A program made the translations under genes and the position numbers. From Treponema bryantii (GTDB lineage: Bacteria; Spirochaetota; Spirochaetia; Treponematales; Treponemataceae): DNA of 64,000 nt. The notes under the pieces were generated by a model. The model saw only the letters and a program-made list of their open reading frames with translations. It did not search any database and was not told the origin of the DNA. This document shows positions 1 through 7,852 of the stretch, one piece after another; the stretch's first letter is position 1, and each line of letters opens with the position of its first letter. The stretch covers positions 62,001 to 126,000 of the forward strand of contig NZ_FORI01000001.1 of assembly GCF_900113965.1 (NCBI RefSeq), given 5' to 3'.

Positions 1-51
1 TCCCCAGTCAAAAGCCTTTCCGTCATCAATGCGCTTATCTTTGATTTCCAT
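1..51 (-). CDS. N-terminal end of a probable class I SAM-dependent methyltransferase (truncated by window edge)
   Basis: Only 17 codons are inside the window, beginning at an ATG whose first base is position 51 and running off the left edge. The peptide opens MEIKDKRIDDGKAFDWG. I recall this kind of opening (IDxGKAFDWG) from clostridial and treponemal SAM-dependent methyltransferases, where it precedes the SAM-binding domain. A purine-rich stretch (GTGGGAAAT) sits just upstream as a possible ribosome binding site. The catalytic part is outside the window, so the call rests on the opening peptide alone. Confidence 0.4.
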   Translation of the reverse strand, partial: MEIKDKRIDDGKAFDWG

Positions 52-95
52 ATTTCCCACTCGATTGGAATCACTATTTTAATACGTTTAATATA

Positions 96-800
96 TCACA
101 GACTTCTTATTGTTGTAATTACCCGCAGCGAACGAAGATACTCTTTTCTTTCGTTTGGAACTCTAAAGCTTTCGCATGCTTTTTGAATTGTCTTGTTATG
201 AGTCCAGTCATCAAGTTTGTGACCTTCAATATATTTCACAGAAGTATCCCACTGTTTTACCAGAGCTTCAGCGAAGAGCCAGGCTGTCATCATATTCACA
301 TAATATTCATCAGAACGTAAGTCCGCCGGCAAATCCAGATATTCAGGCTTAAAATCTTCATCAAGATAATTTGCCATCAAAATCTTCATACCACAGCGGC
401 GGGTATAAGTTGCTTCAGACGAAATCCATTTTTGAACAAGCCCGATTAGTTCGTCCCTATGCTTTTTAAAACACACAGGGTTCACTCCATCATTTACAGC
501 CCAATTATCAATATAAGGTATGAACTTTTCGAGAGCCGCAACACATTCATCAAAATCTTTTATCTTATTTATCAAGGCAACATGCAGACAGTTTTCTTCG
601 TGATAGGTATGCGGCAGAGTTGAAAGAAAAACCGGAATCACTTCATCGCCCTTAATCCGCTTTAAAATATTTTTATATTCAGGTGCACGAATCCCGATAA
701 ACTTTTCCCGAGGAAATCCTGGAATCAGTTTCGCACCAAAATCACCATACTTTTTATCTTCATACTCAAACAGCAGCTTCTGCAAATCTTTTATAGTCAT
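96..800 (-). CDS. DNA alkylation repair protein, AlkD-like HEAT-repeat family
   Basis: This 234-residue soluble protein matches the DNA alkylation repair family (AlkD-like, alpha-helical HEAT-like repeats) in length and motifs. Recognisable blocks are FIGIRAPEYKNILKRI near residue 34, DNWAVNDGV near residue 98, YYVNMMTAWLFAEALVKQWD near residue 166, and DDWTHNKTIQKACESFRV near residue 196. Family members remove positively charged alkylated bases such as 3-methyladenine and 7-methylguanine. The aspartate of the DNWA block is in the usual place for the functional acidic residue. The gene is divergent from the DUF3267 gene. A TATAAT lies exactly six bases before its ATG and no Shine-Dalgarno is present, so the mRNA may be leaderless. 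Confidence 0.85.
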   Translation of the reverse strand: MTIKDLQKLLFEYEDKKYGDFGAKLIPGFPREKFIGIRAPEYKNILKRIKGDEVIPVFLSTLPHTYHEENCLHVALINKIKDFDECVAALEKFIPYIDNWAVNDGVNPVCFKKHRDELIGLVQKWISSEATYTRRCGMKILMANYLDEDFKPEYLDLPADLRSDEYYVNMMTAWLFAEALVKQWDTSVKYIEGHKLDDWTHNKTIQKACESFRVPNERKEYLRSLRVITTIRSL

Positions 801-806
801 AAAAAT

Positions 807-835
807 ATTATAACATCAGAAATACAAATCCTCAA
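807..835 (-). promoter_or_regulatory. Predicted promoter of the AlkD-like gene giving a leaderless mRNA
   Basis: On the minus strand the -10 hexamer TATAAT (807-812) is preceded by TGT, an extended -10, and 17 bases further upstream by TTGAGG. Six bases separate the -10 from the ATG at 800, so transcription would begin at or beside the start codon. Confidence 0.5.
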
Positions 836-867
836 AAACCATGTTATAATTAATTGAGGAGTAAAAA

Positions 868-1395
868 ATGATTAAATGGGTAAAAGAACTTCCTGACACA
901 CCAATTGATACAAACATCTACAAACCGTTTATTAAAGGCGACTGGTTTCGAAAACACTATATGTGGTTTGCATACACATTAATGTTTCTTCTTGTTATCC
1001 CAGTCTGTTGTCTTACAACACCAATGAACGATATTCGTTTTCCTATCAGAATTGCAATGATACTTCCTGTATTTCTGATTCATGAACTTCTGCACATTCT
1101 CGTTGCTTTCAGAATCGGAAATATTTATCTGACTCATTCAGGATTATATTTCTGGCTTCACTCAGATGCAGAAATGTCAAAAGGTCGGTTCTGGATTTTT
1201 ATGACTCTTCCCTTTCTCGTGCTTTCAGGCATTCCGCTAATCACAAGATTTTTTTATTCAGGCGCACTTAGTCCATATATTTTATACGTTGCCTGGATTA
1301 ATGCAGTAATGGCAAGCTCAGACATCATCAATTCTATATTAATTTTATTTAAGCCCCGTAATGCAATTTTTTACCGGGGCTATTATAAATGCTGA
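868..1395 (+). CDS. DUF3267-type membrane zincin protease (HELLH motif)
   Basis: A 175-residue integral membrane protein with about four hydrophobic segments. The motif LIHELLHILVAFRIGN near residue 68 contains HExxH, the zinc-binding signature of the putative zincin peptidases grouped as DUF3267. The likely role is an intramembrane or membrane-associated metalloprotease; the substrate is unknown. A clear ribosome binding site (GAGGAG) sits nine bases upstream of the ATG, and a TATAAT (845-850) lies just before that. The last codons overlap a GC-rich hairpin. The family call is fairly safe, the function is not. Confidence 0.7.
   Translation: MIKWVKELPDTPIDTNIYKPFIKGDWFRKHYMWFAYTLMFLLVIPVCCLTTPMNDIRFPIRIAMILPVFLIHELLHILVAFRIGNIYLTHSGLYFWLHSDAEMSKGRFWIFMTLPFLVLSGIPLITRFFYSGALSPYILYVAWINAVMASSDIINSILILFKPRNAIFYRGYYKC
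1352..1381. terminator. GC-rich hairpin at the end of the DUF3267 gene, possible bidirectional terminator
   Basis: AGCCCCGTAA and TTACCGGGGCT form a near-perfect stem around an A/T-rich loop, overlapping the last codons of the upstream gene. Neither side has a long T-run, so termination activity is uncertain. It lies between two convergent genes. Confidence 0.35.
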
Positions 1396-1416
1396 GTCTG
1401 CCAGTTTCCCGGTGAT

Positions 1417-2592
1417 TTATTTTATGATATACAACGCTGCTGCAGAGGCCTTGTAATCCTTCGGGATTTCGAGGCCTTCAACATTCATGCCGTACCAGTA
1501 CAGTTCCTGTCGTGGACTCAAAAAACTACAGAGCCAGAAAACATATAACTGATCTATTCTCTCTTTTACACCCCGCATCTCAGGAAGCATAATCTCTTCC
1601 ATTGCTTTGTCAGTTGCCTGTGCAATTTCTTTTACGATAGGAATTACTGCTCTGGTGATGATTTTTTCAAGTTCAGAAAAAACTTCTTCTGTGAAAACAG
1701 GAATCATCGGCTTGTAGCTGTCGCCACGTTTTTCCACAACTCCATGCTTTTCAAAATCTTCAAGACACTTTTTCTCTTCCTCTGTAAACTCACGGTTTAT
1801 TCCTTTTACAAGATTCAGATAAAAATCGATATTGCCGGAAGTAAGATATTTATTTCTGCCCATATCCGATGTTCCCATTCCAAGTGCATTTTCTTCAAAG
1901 CTGCACGGAAAAGGTTTTAAATCAAAAACATTGTTATATCGATAGTTACCTAAATGCTGATAATAAGTTGATGTCTGAGTCAATCGTCTTTCCAGATGAT
2001 CATCTTCAATATTTTCATCAGCATAATTATAAGATGCGCAAAGTGAAAAATCATAATTGTGAGTCCGCCAGTCACTATTACTCATTATGACTTCATCAGT
2101 TTTTTCAGAATAATAAGAACGGAATTCTGAAATCATACAGTTGTCGGTCACGGTGTACAAAAACCAGTTTAAGTATGAAAGATCAAAATCATTTCCGTAG
2201 AAATCCAGGGCAGCAATTTTATCCTTCAAAGAAAAAAGCAGGTCGTTGATTTTCTTTGGAATCTCATGCTCCTCACAAAAGTTGTAGCACAAAAGTCCGG
2301 CTTCATAATTTTTCTTAAGATGCAGCATCGGAAAAAGCGTAAGATATTTTCCGTCTATCTTCTTCATCATCTTTACATTGCAAAAAGAATCTACCGCATC
2401 CTGAATATATTCGCGTGGAGACTGAAGTGCCTCAGAAAGCTCCTCTACAGATTTAGCTTCATCATAACAAAGCAAGGCAAGCTGTTGTCTGAAAATGCCG
2501 TGCATCTCGCGCATTGCTGGGGAAGCCCATCCGCAATATGACACCCTGAATTCTGCAGGCGCATATGAAAGCTGTTTATCTATCTTTTTCAT
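1417..2592 (-). CDS. Winged-helix/effector protein, sigma-less paralogue of the neighbouring sigma-factor fusion
   Basis: A 391-residue protein I do not recognise by family name. It is clearly homologous to the C-terminal 390 residues of the sigma-factor fusion encoded just upstream. Shared blocks are KKIDGKYLTLFPM versus EKKGKYLTDFTIFP, DFYGNDFDLSYL versus DFYGNDFDWEYL, and GVVEKRGDSYKPMIPVF versus GVLEKTSEGYKGNIPVI. Residues about 35-85 look like a winged-helix DNA-binding domain (SVEELSEALQSPREYIQDAV). It lies 83 bases downstream of the sigma gene on the same strand and is probably co-transcribed. A role as partner, regulator or anti-sigma of that protein is inference. Confidence 0.6.
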   Translation of the reverse strand: MKKIDKQLSYAPAEFRVSYCGWASPAMREMHGIFRQQLALLCYDEAKSVEELSEALQSPREYIQDAVDSFCNVKMMKKIDGKYLTLFPMLHLKKNYEAGLLCYNFCEEHEIPKKINDLLFSLKDKIAALDFYGNDFDLSYLNWFLYTVTDNCMISEFRSYYSEKTDEVIMSNSDWRTHNYDFSLCASYNYADENIEDDHLERRLTQTSTYYQHLGNYRYNNVFDLKPFPCSFEENALGMGTSDMGRNKYLTSGNIDFYLNLVKGINREFTEEEKKCLEDFEKHGVVEKRGDSYKPMIPVFTEEVFSELEKIITRAVIPIVKEIAQATDKAMEEIMLPEMRGVKERIDQLYVFWLCSFLSPRQELYWYGMNVEGLEIPKDYKASAAALYIIK

Positions 2593-2608
2593 TTCTAATC
2601 TCCTTATG

Positions 2609-2653
2609 GTAGAACTAAAAATTGCTTTCGCAATTTTTTTAACGTTCTGCTAT
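2609..2653. repeat. Dispersed palindromic element, copy 1 (second copy at 5471-5523)
   Basis: The element starts GTAGAACTAAAAATTGC, then a short loop, GCAATTTTTTTAACG and TTCTGCTAT. The outer and inner arms are inverted repeats. A second, slightly longer copy lies near 5.5 kb in the same orientation. The inner stem AAATTGC/GCAATTT followed by a T-run could also act as a weak plus-strand terminator. Confidence 0.5.
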
Positions 2654-2675
2654 CTAACACCGGCCGCCAGCGGCC

Positions 2676-4325
2676 TTACACATCTGTAAGCAAGACCATG
2701 GCTGCACATGACGCATTCTTGCCTTCTGCAAAACGAACCATGTCATTATCAATTGCATACTGCATCAACATGGAATCCAGACTCTTTCTGTCTCCAATCG
2801 GAATAACATGCCAGAATGAAGCCCACAAAAGATCATGCCGGATATAAGGCAGTACAACTTTTTCCTCAGCCTTGTAAAGGGCATCACAATATTCAATCGA
2901 AAGCTCTTTGAATTTTTCGTGCCAGATTTTGCACCACTTATCTACAAGCGCAAAACTGATGACAGGAATATTTCCTTTGTAGCCTTCTGATGTTTTTTCG
3001 AGCACACCATTATTCATCATATCTGCGACAAGAACTTCTTCTTTTTCGGTGAGAGTCTTTTTTGGATTTTTGATAAGCTCAAGATAGATTCCCACATTGC
3101 TAAAGTTCAGCCAGTTAAGGCGGTCCATATCCAGACTGTAAGACTGGCCGTCTTTTACATAATTCATTGTGTTGATTGTATTATGAACTTCAATGTGGCC
3201 ATACTGCGGAATATTGTAAATCTCAAAATTGTAGCCGGGGCCAATCAGCGGCGCAGCAAGTTTTTCTGCCTTCTCCGGTTCATCCTCATACTGACCAGTC
3301 AGATAAAAGTTTCGCCAGAATCTGTCTGGAAGTCCCTTACCGTATTTTTCACGAAGATATTCACCACCAGTTTTCATTCCAAACTCTCGGTCTGAACGGA
3401 TGATAAAATATGGCAGAAGATATTCCCAGTCAAAATCATTTCCGTAGAAATCTTCTTTGAGAATCTCCTGCTTCATACCTGTGAGAATCTCAAAAAAGCG
3501 TTCAGTGACTTTCAGCTTAGCATTTACTTCGCGATCAATTTCTCCGGCTTTACGGATTACAGACTTTGGGAAGATTGTAAAATCTGTAAGATACTTTCCT
3601 TTCTTTTCTTCTAAGAGAACATTCGCACGCACAAGTTTTTGAATGCTGTCTTCCAGAAAGAGCTGGGGGATTTCAAGCCGGGCCGCAAGCTGGCTCATCG
3701 TCTGACTTTCTTCACGGCAGGCAAATAAAATCTGCCTGTCTATAAGAGACGAAATTGCCATCCAGGCCTGTAGTGAATCCCCATAAAACTCAAGTTCAAA
3801 ATCAACAATCTTACTTTTCTTTTCAGATTTTTCATTTCGATTTTCCATAGTTTCATATTTCTCCTTAAGATTTTTTCGGGCATCAGATAACCGGCTTGTT
3901 ACTGTACCCGTAGGGAGCTCAAGCGCACTGGCAATTTCTTTTACACTTTGATTTTTGATGTAGAAGCGCACAAGTATATCTCTGTGAATATACGCAAGCC
4001 TTGTCATAGATTTAGAAAGCAGGTCCAGTTCTTCCTGTTTGATGTAGTCACCGATTGACTTATCAAAACCAAGAAGGCTGTTTTCCATATCATCTAGACT
4101 GATTTTCACCGGACGTTTTTTCCTGTAAAAATCAACAACCTTGTTATGCGCAATCTGCCAGAAAAGACCGTAAAAGTTTTCAATCTTTTTTCCGCTTCGC
4201 AAAACCAGCATGGCATCAATAATGATTTCCTGTGCAAGGTCCTGAGCCTCTTCCTTATCTGAAATCTTCTTCCAGCAAAAAAGAAAAGTCTTTTCCATCA
4301 AATCATCTGTAATTACGTTGTTCAC
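2676..4325 (-). CDS. ECF-type RNA polymerase sigma factor fused to a C-terminal winged-helix/effector region
   Basis: About 549 residues. Residues 8-75 resemble sigma region 2 (EEAQDLAQEIIIDAML, then FYGLFWQIAHNKVVDFYRKKRP). Residues 105-155 resemble region 4 (DILVRFYIKNQSVKEIASAL, then GTVTSRLSDARKNLKEKY). ECF sigma factors usually end here, at about 160-200 residues. This protein continues for nearly 390 residues with a winged-helix-like segment and a unique region shared with the downstream paralogue. I chose GTG at 4325 because GGAG lies six bases upstream; a GTG at 4337 is in frame but lacks a site. A TATAAT at 4366-4371 and a LacI-type palindrome overlap the predicted transcription start, so sugar-responsive repression is plausible. 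Confidence 0.75.
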   Translation of the reverse strand: MNNVITDDLMEKTFLFCWKKISDKEEAQDLAQEIIIDAMLVLRSGKKIENFYGLFWQIAHNKVVDFYRKKRPVKISLDDMENSLLGFDKSIGDYIKQEELDLLSKSMTRLAYIHRDILVRFYIKNQSVKEIASALELPTGTVTSRLSDARKNLKEKYETMENRNEKSEKKSKIVDFELEFYGDSLQAWMAISSLIDRQILFACREESQTMSQLAARLEIPQLFLEDSIQKLVRANVLLEEKKGKYLTDFTIFPKSVIRKAGEIDREVNAKLKVTERFFEILTGMKQEILKEDFYGNDFDWEYLLPYFIIRSDREFGMKTGGEYLREKYGKGLPDRFWRNFYLTGQYEDEPEKAEKLAAPLIGPGYNFEIYNIPQYGHIEVHNTINTMNYVKDGQSYSLDMDRLNWLNFSNVGIYLELIKNPKKTLTEKEEVLVADMMNNGVLEKTSEGYKGNIPVISFALVDKWCKIWHEKFKELSIEYCDALYKAEEKVVLPYIRHDLLWASFWHVIPIGDRKSLDSMLMQYAIDNDMVRFAEGKNASCAAMVLLTDV

Positions 4326-4349
4326 CGCAAGCTCCACATTTTTAAACTA

Positions 4350-4363
4350 TGTAATCGATTACA
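4350..4363. promoter_or_regulatory. LacI-family type operator (TGTAATCGATTACA)
   Basis: A perfect 14-bp palindrome centred on CG that fits the LacI/CcpA-family operator pattern TGTAAnCGnTTACA. It lies between the divergent sigma-fusion and dehydrogenase genes and just downstream of the TATAAT for the sigma gene, overlapping its likely start site. No LacI-family gene is in the window. Confidence 0.6.
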
Positions 4364-4452
4364 CTATTATAGTCGATAAAACTGCAATTTTGTTGGGTAA
4401 AAAATCAGATATTCATACAATTATTTTTTTTCGTATCTGATATACTGATGTT

Positions 4453-5412
4453 ATGAAAATCTTAGTAATCAACAACATGCTTGAACAAAAGCATCTGGAC
4501 CTTATAAAAACTTCTGCTGAAAGCCTTGGCCACGAAGTTTTCTTTTATACTGCTGAAGCTGAAATCCCTCAGACAAATTATGATGCAGATATTATTTACG
4601 GTTTTGCGCCTTCAATCGTAAAGACAAGTAAAACTCTCAAATGGCTTTGTGTTCCTTGGGCCGGTGTGGACTCGCTGATGGTGCCGGGCTATTTTGCAAA
4701 CGAGGACTGTCTGCTTACAAACGCAGCCGGTGCTTATGGTGTTTCAATTGCCGAACACATGATTGCAGTTTCTCTTGTGATGATGAGAAGACTGGACGAG
4801 TTCCTCGAAGAAACCCGCGGCGGCCAGTGGCTTAAACCAAGAGCACAGCGTTCTCTCAAAGACTGCCGCATCACAGTTCTTGGTACAGGCGACATTGGAA
4901 CTACCTTTGCTAACCGCGCCAAAGCCTTTGAGCCGGCAAGTTTTATTGGAGTTTGTCGCAGCGGAAAAAGCAGCGCACAAGTTTATGATAAAGTACTTCC
5001 TGTAAGCGAACTCGACTCTGTACTCCCTGAAACTGATTTACTTGCAATGAGCCTGCCTGCCACTCCAGAGACCCGCGGAATTCTTTCGCGTAAACGTCTG
5101 GCACTTTTGCCAGAGGGAGCATACATTGTGAACGTTGGCCGAGGTTCTGCAATTGATGAAGAAGCCCTTGCCGATGCTCTGGACTCAGGACACCTTGCCG
5201 GAGCTGCCCTCGACGTATTCCAGACAGAACCGCTGCCGAAAGGCAACCGCCTTTGGAAAACAAAGAAGCTTGTAATTACACCACACGTAGCCGGCAACAT
5301 GACACTGCCGTATACGAAAGACAAAAACGTGCAGATGTTCCTTGAAGATTTGAAAAACTTTACGGAAGGAAAAGAGCTTCGTTATCTTGTGGATAAGAAG
5401 CTGGGGTATTAA
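4453..5412 (+). CDS. D-isomer specific 2-hydroxyacid dehydrogenase, NAD-binding
   Basis: 319 residues, typical length for the family. The Rossmann motif GTGDIG is near residue 142. Catalytic residues are visible: arginine in NVGRGSAIDEEAL near 231, glutamate in DVFQTEPLP near 259, and histidine in ITPHVAGN near 278. These enzymes interconvert 2-keto acids and D-2-hydroxy acids with NAD(P)H. The substrate (lactate, glycerate, phosphoglycerate or other) cannot be told from sequence alone. TATACT lies exactly six bases before the ATG and there is no ribosome binding site, so a leaderless mRNA is likely. It is divergent from the sigma-fusion gene and shares its operator region. Confidence 0.88.
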   Translation: MKILVINNMLEQKHLDLIKTSAESLGHEVFFYTAEAEIPQTNYDADIIYGFAPSIVKTSKTLKWLCVPWAGVDSLMVPGYFANEDCLLTNAAGAYGVSIAEHMIAVSLVMMRRLDEFLEETRGGQWLKPRAQRSLKDCRITVLGTGDIGTTFANRAKAFEPASFIGVCRSGKSSAQVYDKVLPVSELDSVLPETDLLAMSLPATPETRGILSRKRLALLPEGAYIVNVGRGSAIDEEALADALDSGHLAGAALDVFQTEPLPKGNRLWKTKKLVITPHVAGNMTLPYTKDKNVQMFLEDLKNFTEGKELRYLVDKKLGY

Positions 5413-5446
5413 AAAAAAAGCGACCCTTATCTTAAATAAAGGTCGC
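5411..5446 (-). terminator. Rho-independent terminator of the fabG-like gene
   Basis: Read on the minus strand, GCGACC and GGTCGC pair (with further pairing inside) and are followed by nine T residues. It lies about 80 bases past the FabG-like stop codon and directly after the convergent dehydrogenase gene. Confidence 0.7.
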
Positions 5447-5470
5447 TCGATCGTGGCGAAACATTCTTTC

Positions 5471-5523
5471 GTAGAAGCTAAAAAATTGCACTGTCGTACA
5501 ATTTTTTTTAACGCTTCTGCTAT
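5471..5523. repeat. Dispersed palindromic element, copy 2
   Basis: GTAGAAGCTAAAAAATTGC, a short loop, then CAATTTTTTTTAACGCTTCTGCTAT. It matches copy 1 at 2609-2653 in sequence and orientation. The two copies bracket the sigma-fusion/dehydrogenase block. Confidence 0.5.
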
Positions 5524-5528
5524 TTTAG

Positions 5529-6281
5529 TTACATACCACCATCAATCTCAATACACTGACGTGTAATATAAGCAGCGCCCTCGCTCAAGAGGAATACGGC
5601 AGCTGCAGCGATTTCTTCTGGTTTACCTGCACGTCCCATTGGGATTGTCTGCATGATGATGTCGTATACTTCTGGGCGGATAGCCTTTGTCATATCAGTT
5701 TCGATTACACCTGGTGCAATTGCGTTACAAGTAATTCCACGGCCTGCAAGTTCAACAGCCAAAGCCTTTGTAGCACCGATGATACCAGCCTTAGAAGCAG
5801 AGTAGTTTGTCTGACCACGGTTTCCATCACATCCACTTACAGAAGAAATTGTGATGATACGTCCGCCGCGCTTGTTTTTGCGGCTTGCCATTGGCATAAG
5901 AAGTGGGTTGATTACATTGTAGAAGCTGTCGAGGTTTGTGTGAATAACCTTGTCCCAGTCTTCGCCACTCATAGCAACAAATGTATTATCGCGGGTTACA
6001 CCAGCGTTATTTACGATTCCCCAAAGAACTCCGTGCTTAGCTGTCAATTCGCTGAGCTTAGCCTTACAGTCTTCGCGGTTTGAAACATCAAACTGAATCA
6101 GTTCGCCCTGTCCACCGGCAGCCTGAATCTGAGCAAGAGTTTCTTCAGCTTTGCCCTGACTTCCATTGTAGTGACAGATTACATAATATCCGGCCTTAGC
6201 AGCCTCAACAGCGATTGCGCGGCCAATTCCACCGCTGGCACCAGTTACGAGAACTTTCTTATCAGCATTAACGTTTTCCAT
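5529..6281 (-). CDS. fabG: FabG-like 3-oxoacyl-ACP reductase (aryl-polyene ApeQ-like by context)
   Basis: A 250-residue short-chain dehydrogenase. It has the TGASGGIG cofactor motif at residues 13-20, NNAG near 90, and the catalytic serine and YSASK tetrad near 145-165. The C-terminal AAYITRQCIEIDGGM is typical of FabG. It reduces beta-ketoacyl-ACP with NADPH. It lies downstream of ketoacyl synthase and hotdog dehydratase genes on the same strand, separated from them by GH3 and sugar-symporter genes, and has its own strong promoter. The order fits apeO-apeP-apeQ of aryl-polyene clusters. A role in housekeeping fatty acid synthesis is the main alternative. Confidence 0.85.
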   Translation of the reverse strand: MENVNADKKVLVTGASGGIGRAIAVEAAKAGYYVICHYNGSQGKAEETLAQIQAAGGQGELIQFDVSNREDCKAKLSELTAKHGVLWGIVNNAGVTRDNTFVAMSGEDWDKVIHTNLDSFYNVINPLLMPMASRKNKRGGRIITISSVSGCDGNRGQTNYSASKAGIIGATKALAVELAGRGITCNAIAPGVIETDMTKAIRPEVYDIIMQTIPMGRAGKPEEIAAAAVFLLSEGAAYITRQCIEIDGGM

Positions 6282-6327
6282 TTTGTTTACTCCTGTTAAA
6301 GGCCTGTCCGGCCGTTTTAATCATCTT

Positions 6328-6356
6328 ATTATGACATTTTTGACAGATTTTGTCAC
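6328..6356 (-). promoter_or_regulatory. Promoter of the fabG-like gene
   Basis: GTGACA (6351-6356), a 17-base spacer and CATAAT (6328-6333) on the minus strand, each five of six to consensus. A TGACA-N5-TGTCA palindrome lies in and beside the -35. This separates FabG transcription from the upstream operon. Confidence 0.6.
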
Positions 6357-6395
6357 CCATCATATCATTCTATTAACAATCTATTATCATTCAAT

Positions 6396-7829
6396 TTATT
6401 TCTTTAATTCAGAACAGATTCTCTCATATTCCTTTTCATCAATTTTATACTTCTTCTCAAGAATCAGCCATGCCGCAACAAGCGCAATAAAAGGAATCAG
6501 AGTGATTCCAAGACGCAGAACAAAAAGCTGTCCGCCGGTCGCACCAGAAATATACTGATCTGCCAGAGTCAAAACTTCCTGCGAAGTCATTTCTCCGGTT
6601 CTGGCCTTCACCTCAAGCGCACTCACACTCTGACTGATTGCATAAATGCCGCTGATAATCAGAACAAGATTTACAATTCCCTGATTAATGGCAGTTGAAA
6701 GCTTTGCAGAAAACGAACGAACGGTAGAAATAATCGAATCGTGTCTCTCGTGGAATTTATATTCATCATACTCAATCGTATTATTCAGCATAACCAGAAG
6801 TACAAGATTAAAAAGCCCCTGACAGAAGAAAATCACAAAGCCCGAAATATTGATGAGGATACGGCTCTTTGGAAGCACATAACCGGTAAGCAAAAGAATC
6901 AGATAACCCGCACCAATCACAATTGTGATTAAGCGGAGAATTTGGCGGCGGGTCATGCCTTTTGTAAAAAGCGGAAAAGCAATCTGAGAAAGCAGAGTTC
7001 CAAGTCCATACATAACCGTAAACAGGAACACAAGATTTCCACCCTCGGAATAGCCGAACTCAAAATAGAAGAAGTTCATGCCAAACATCAAAAGAAGATT
7101 TGTTCCGATATTAAAAAGCAGCGACGCAATTCCCGCAGGAATAAGCTGATCGTTTCTGGTAAAAATCTTGAACATGTCTTTGAGGGAGAGTGAGTCTGAG
7201 TGCTCTGCAGCTTCGTGATGCCGCTCTCGCACACCAAGAACGGTAATCAGCTGGAAGCCGATAAAACACAGTGCAACAATGAGAGCCGTAACTCTGTAAG
7301 CATTCACCGCGTTTCCCGCAATCACTGTAGGAACAATTCCCGCAACACTAAACTGACCGATGCAGATAAAAATGCTCATCAGCGTAACAAGAATATTTCG
7401 CTCGCCTGCATCACTCGAAAGAGAAGGCAGCATTCCCCAATACGCAATATCATTCATCGTGTAGGTCATTCCCCACAACAGATAACTGATACCAAAGAAG
7501 GCTACAAAGCCCCAGCCTTCCGGCCGGATTGTAAACAGAGCAAGAATTACTGCCGCGTTCAAAACCGAGCCCGCAAGAATCCACGGCTTATACTTTCCGG
7601 CTTTGAAGTGGCAGTTTTCAATTATGATACCCATGAGCGGATCGTTAATGGCATCCCAGATAAGACAGATTACAATGATTGCCGAAATCACGCCGAACTG
7701 CGCAACCGTCAGCTTCATTGTGTACTGAATGTAAGTCATCAGATACATACTCACAAGAGCGTAGGCAGCGTCGCGGCCGGTAGCCCCAATTGAATAAGAC
7801 CATTTAGTTCTGTTATCCAGTTTCTCCAT
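6396..7829 (-). CDS. GPH-family glycoside/pentoside/hexuronide:cation symporter
   Basis: 477 residues with about 12 membrane segments. Hallmarks of the family are WDAINDPLMG near residue 58, GKYKPWIL near 77, WGMTYTMNDIAYWGM near 118 and NTIEYDEYKFHERHDS near 361. It would import a glycoside or oligosaccharide with Na+ or H+. It lies 23 bases downstream of the GH3 beta-glucosidase gene, so the pair probably imports and hydrolyses a beta-glucoside in the cytoplasm. The substrate is inference from that neighbour. Confidence 0.87.
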   Translation of the reverse strand: MEKLDNRTKWSYSIGATGRDAAYALVSMYLMTYIQYTMKLTVAQFGVISAIIVICLIWDAINDPLMGIIIENCHFKAGKYKPWILAGSVLNAAVILALFTIRPEGWGFVAFFGISYLLWGMTYTMNDIAYWGMLPSLSSDAGERNILVTLMSIFICIGQFSVAGIVPTVIAGNAVNAYRVTALIVALCFIGFQLITVLGVRERHHEAAEHSDSLSLKDMFKIFTRNDQLIPAGIASLLFNIGTNLLLMFGMNFFYFEFGYSEGGNLVFLFTVMYGLGTLLSQIAFPLFTKGMTRRQILRLITIVIGAGYLILLLTGYVLPKSRILINISGFVIFFCQGLFNLVLLVMLNNTIEYDEYKFHERHDSIISTVRSFSAKLSTAINQGIVNLVLIISGIYAISQSVSALEVKARTGEMTSQEVLTLADQYISGATGGQLFVLRLGITLIPFIALVAAWLILEKKYKIDEKEYERICSELKK

Positions 7830-7852
7830 TTTGAACTCCCCGCTTTTTTTTA

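Noticed and set aside
7200-7793. Plus-strand 197-codon ORF inside the sugar symporter gene
   Set aside because: It is antisense to a clear membrane protein and shows no family motif or ribosome binding site.
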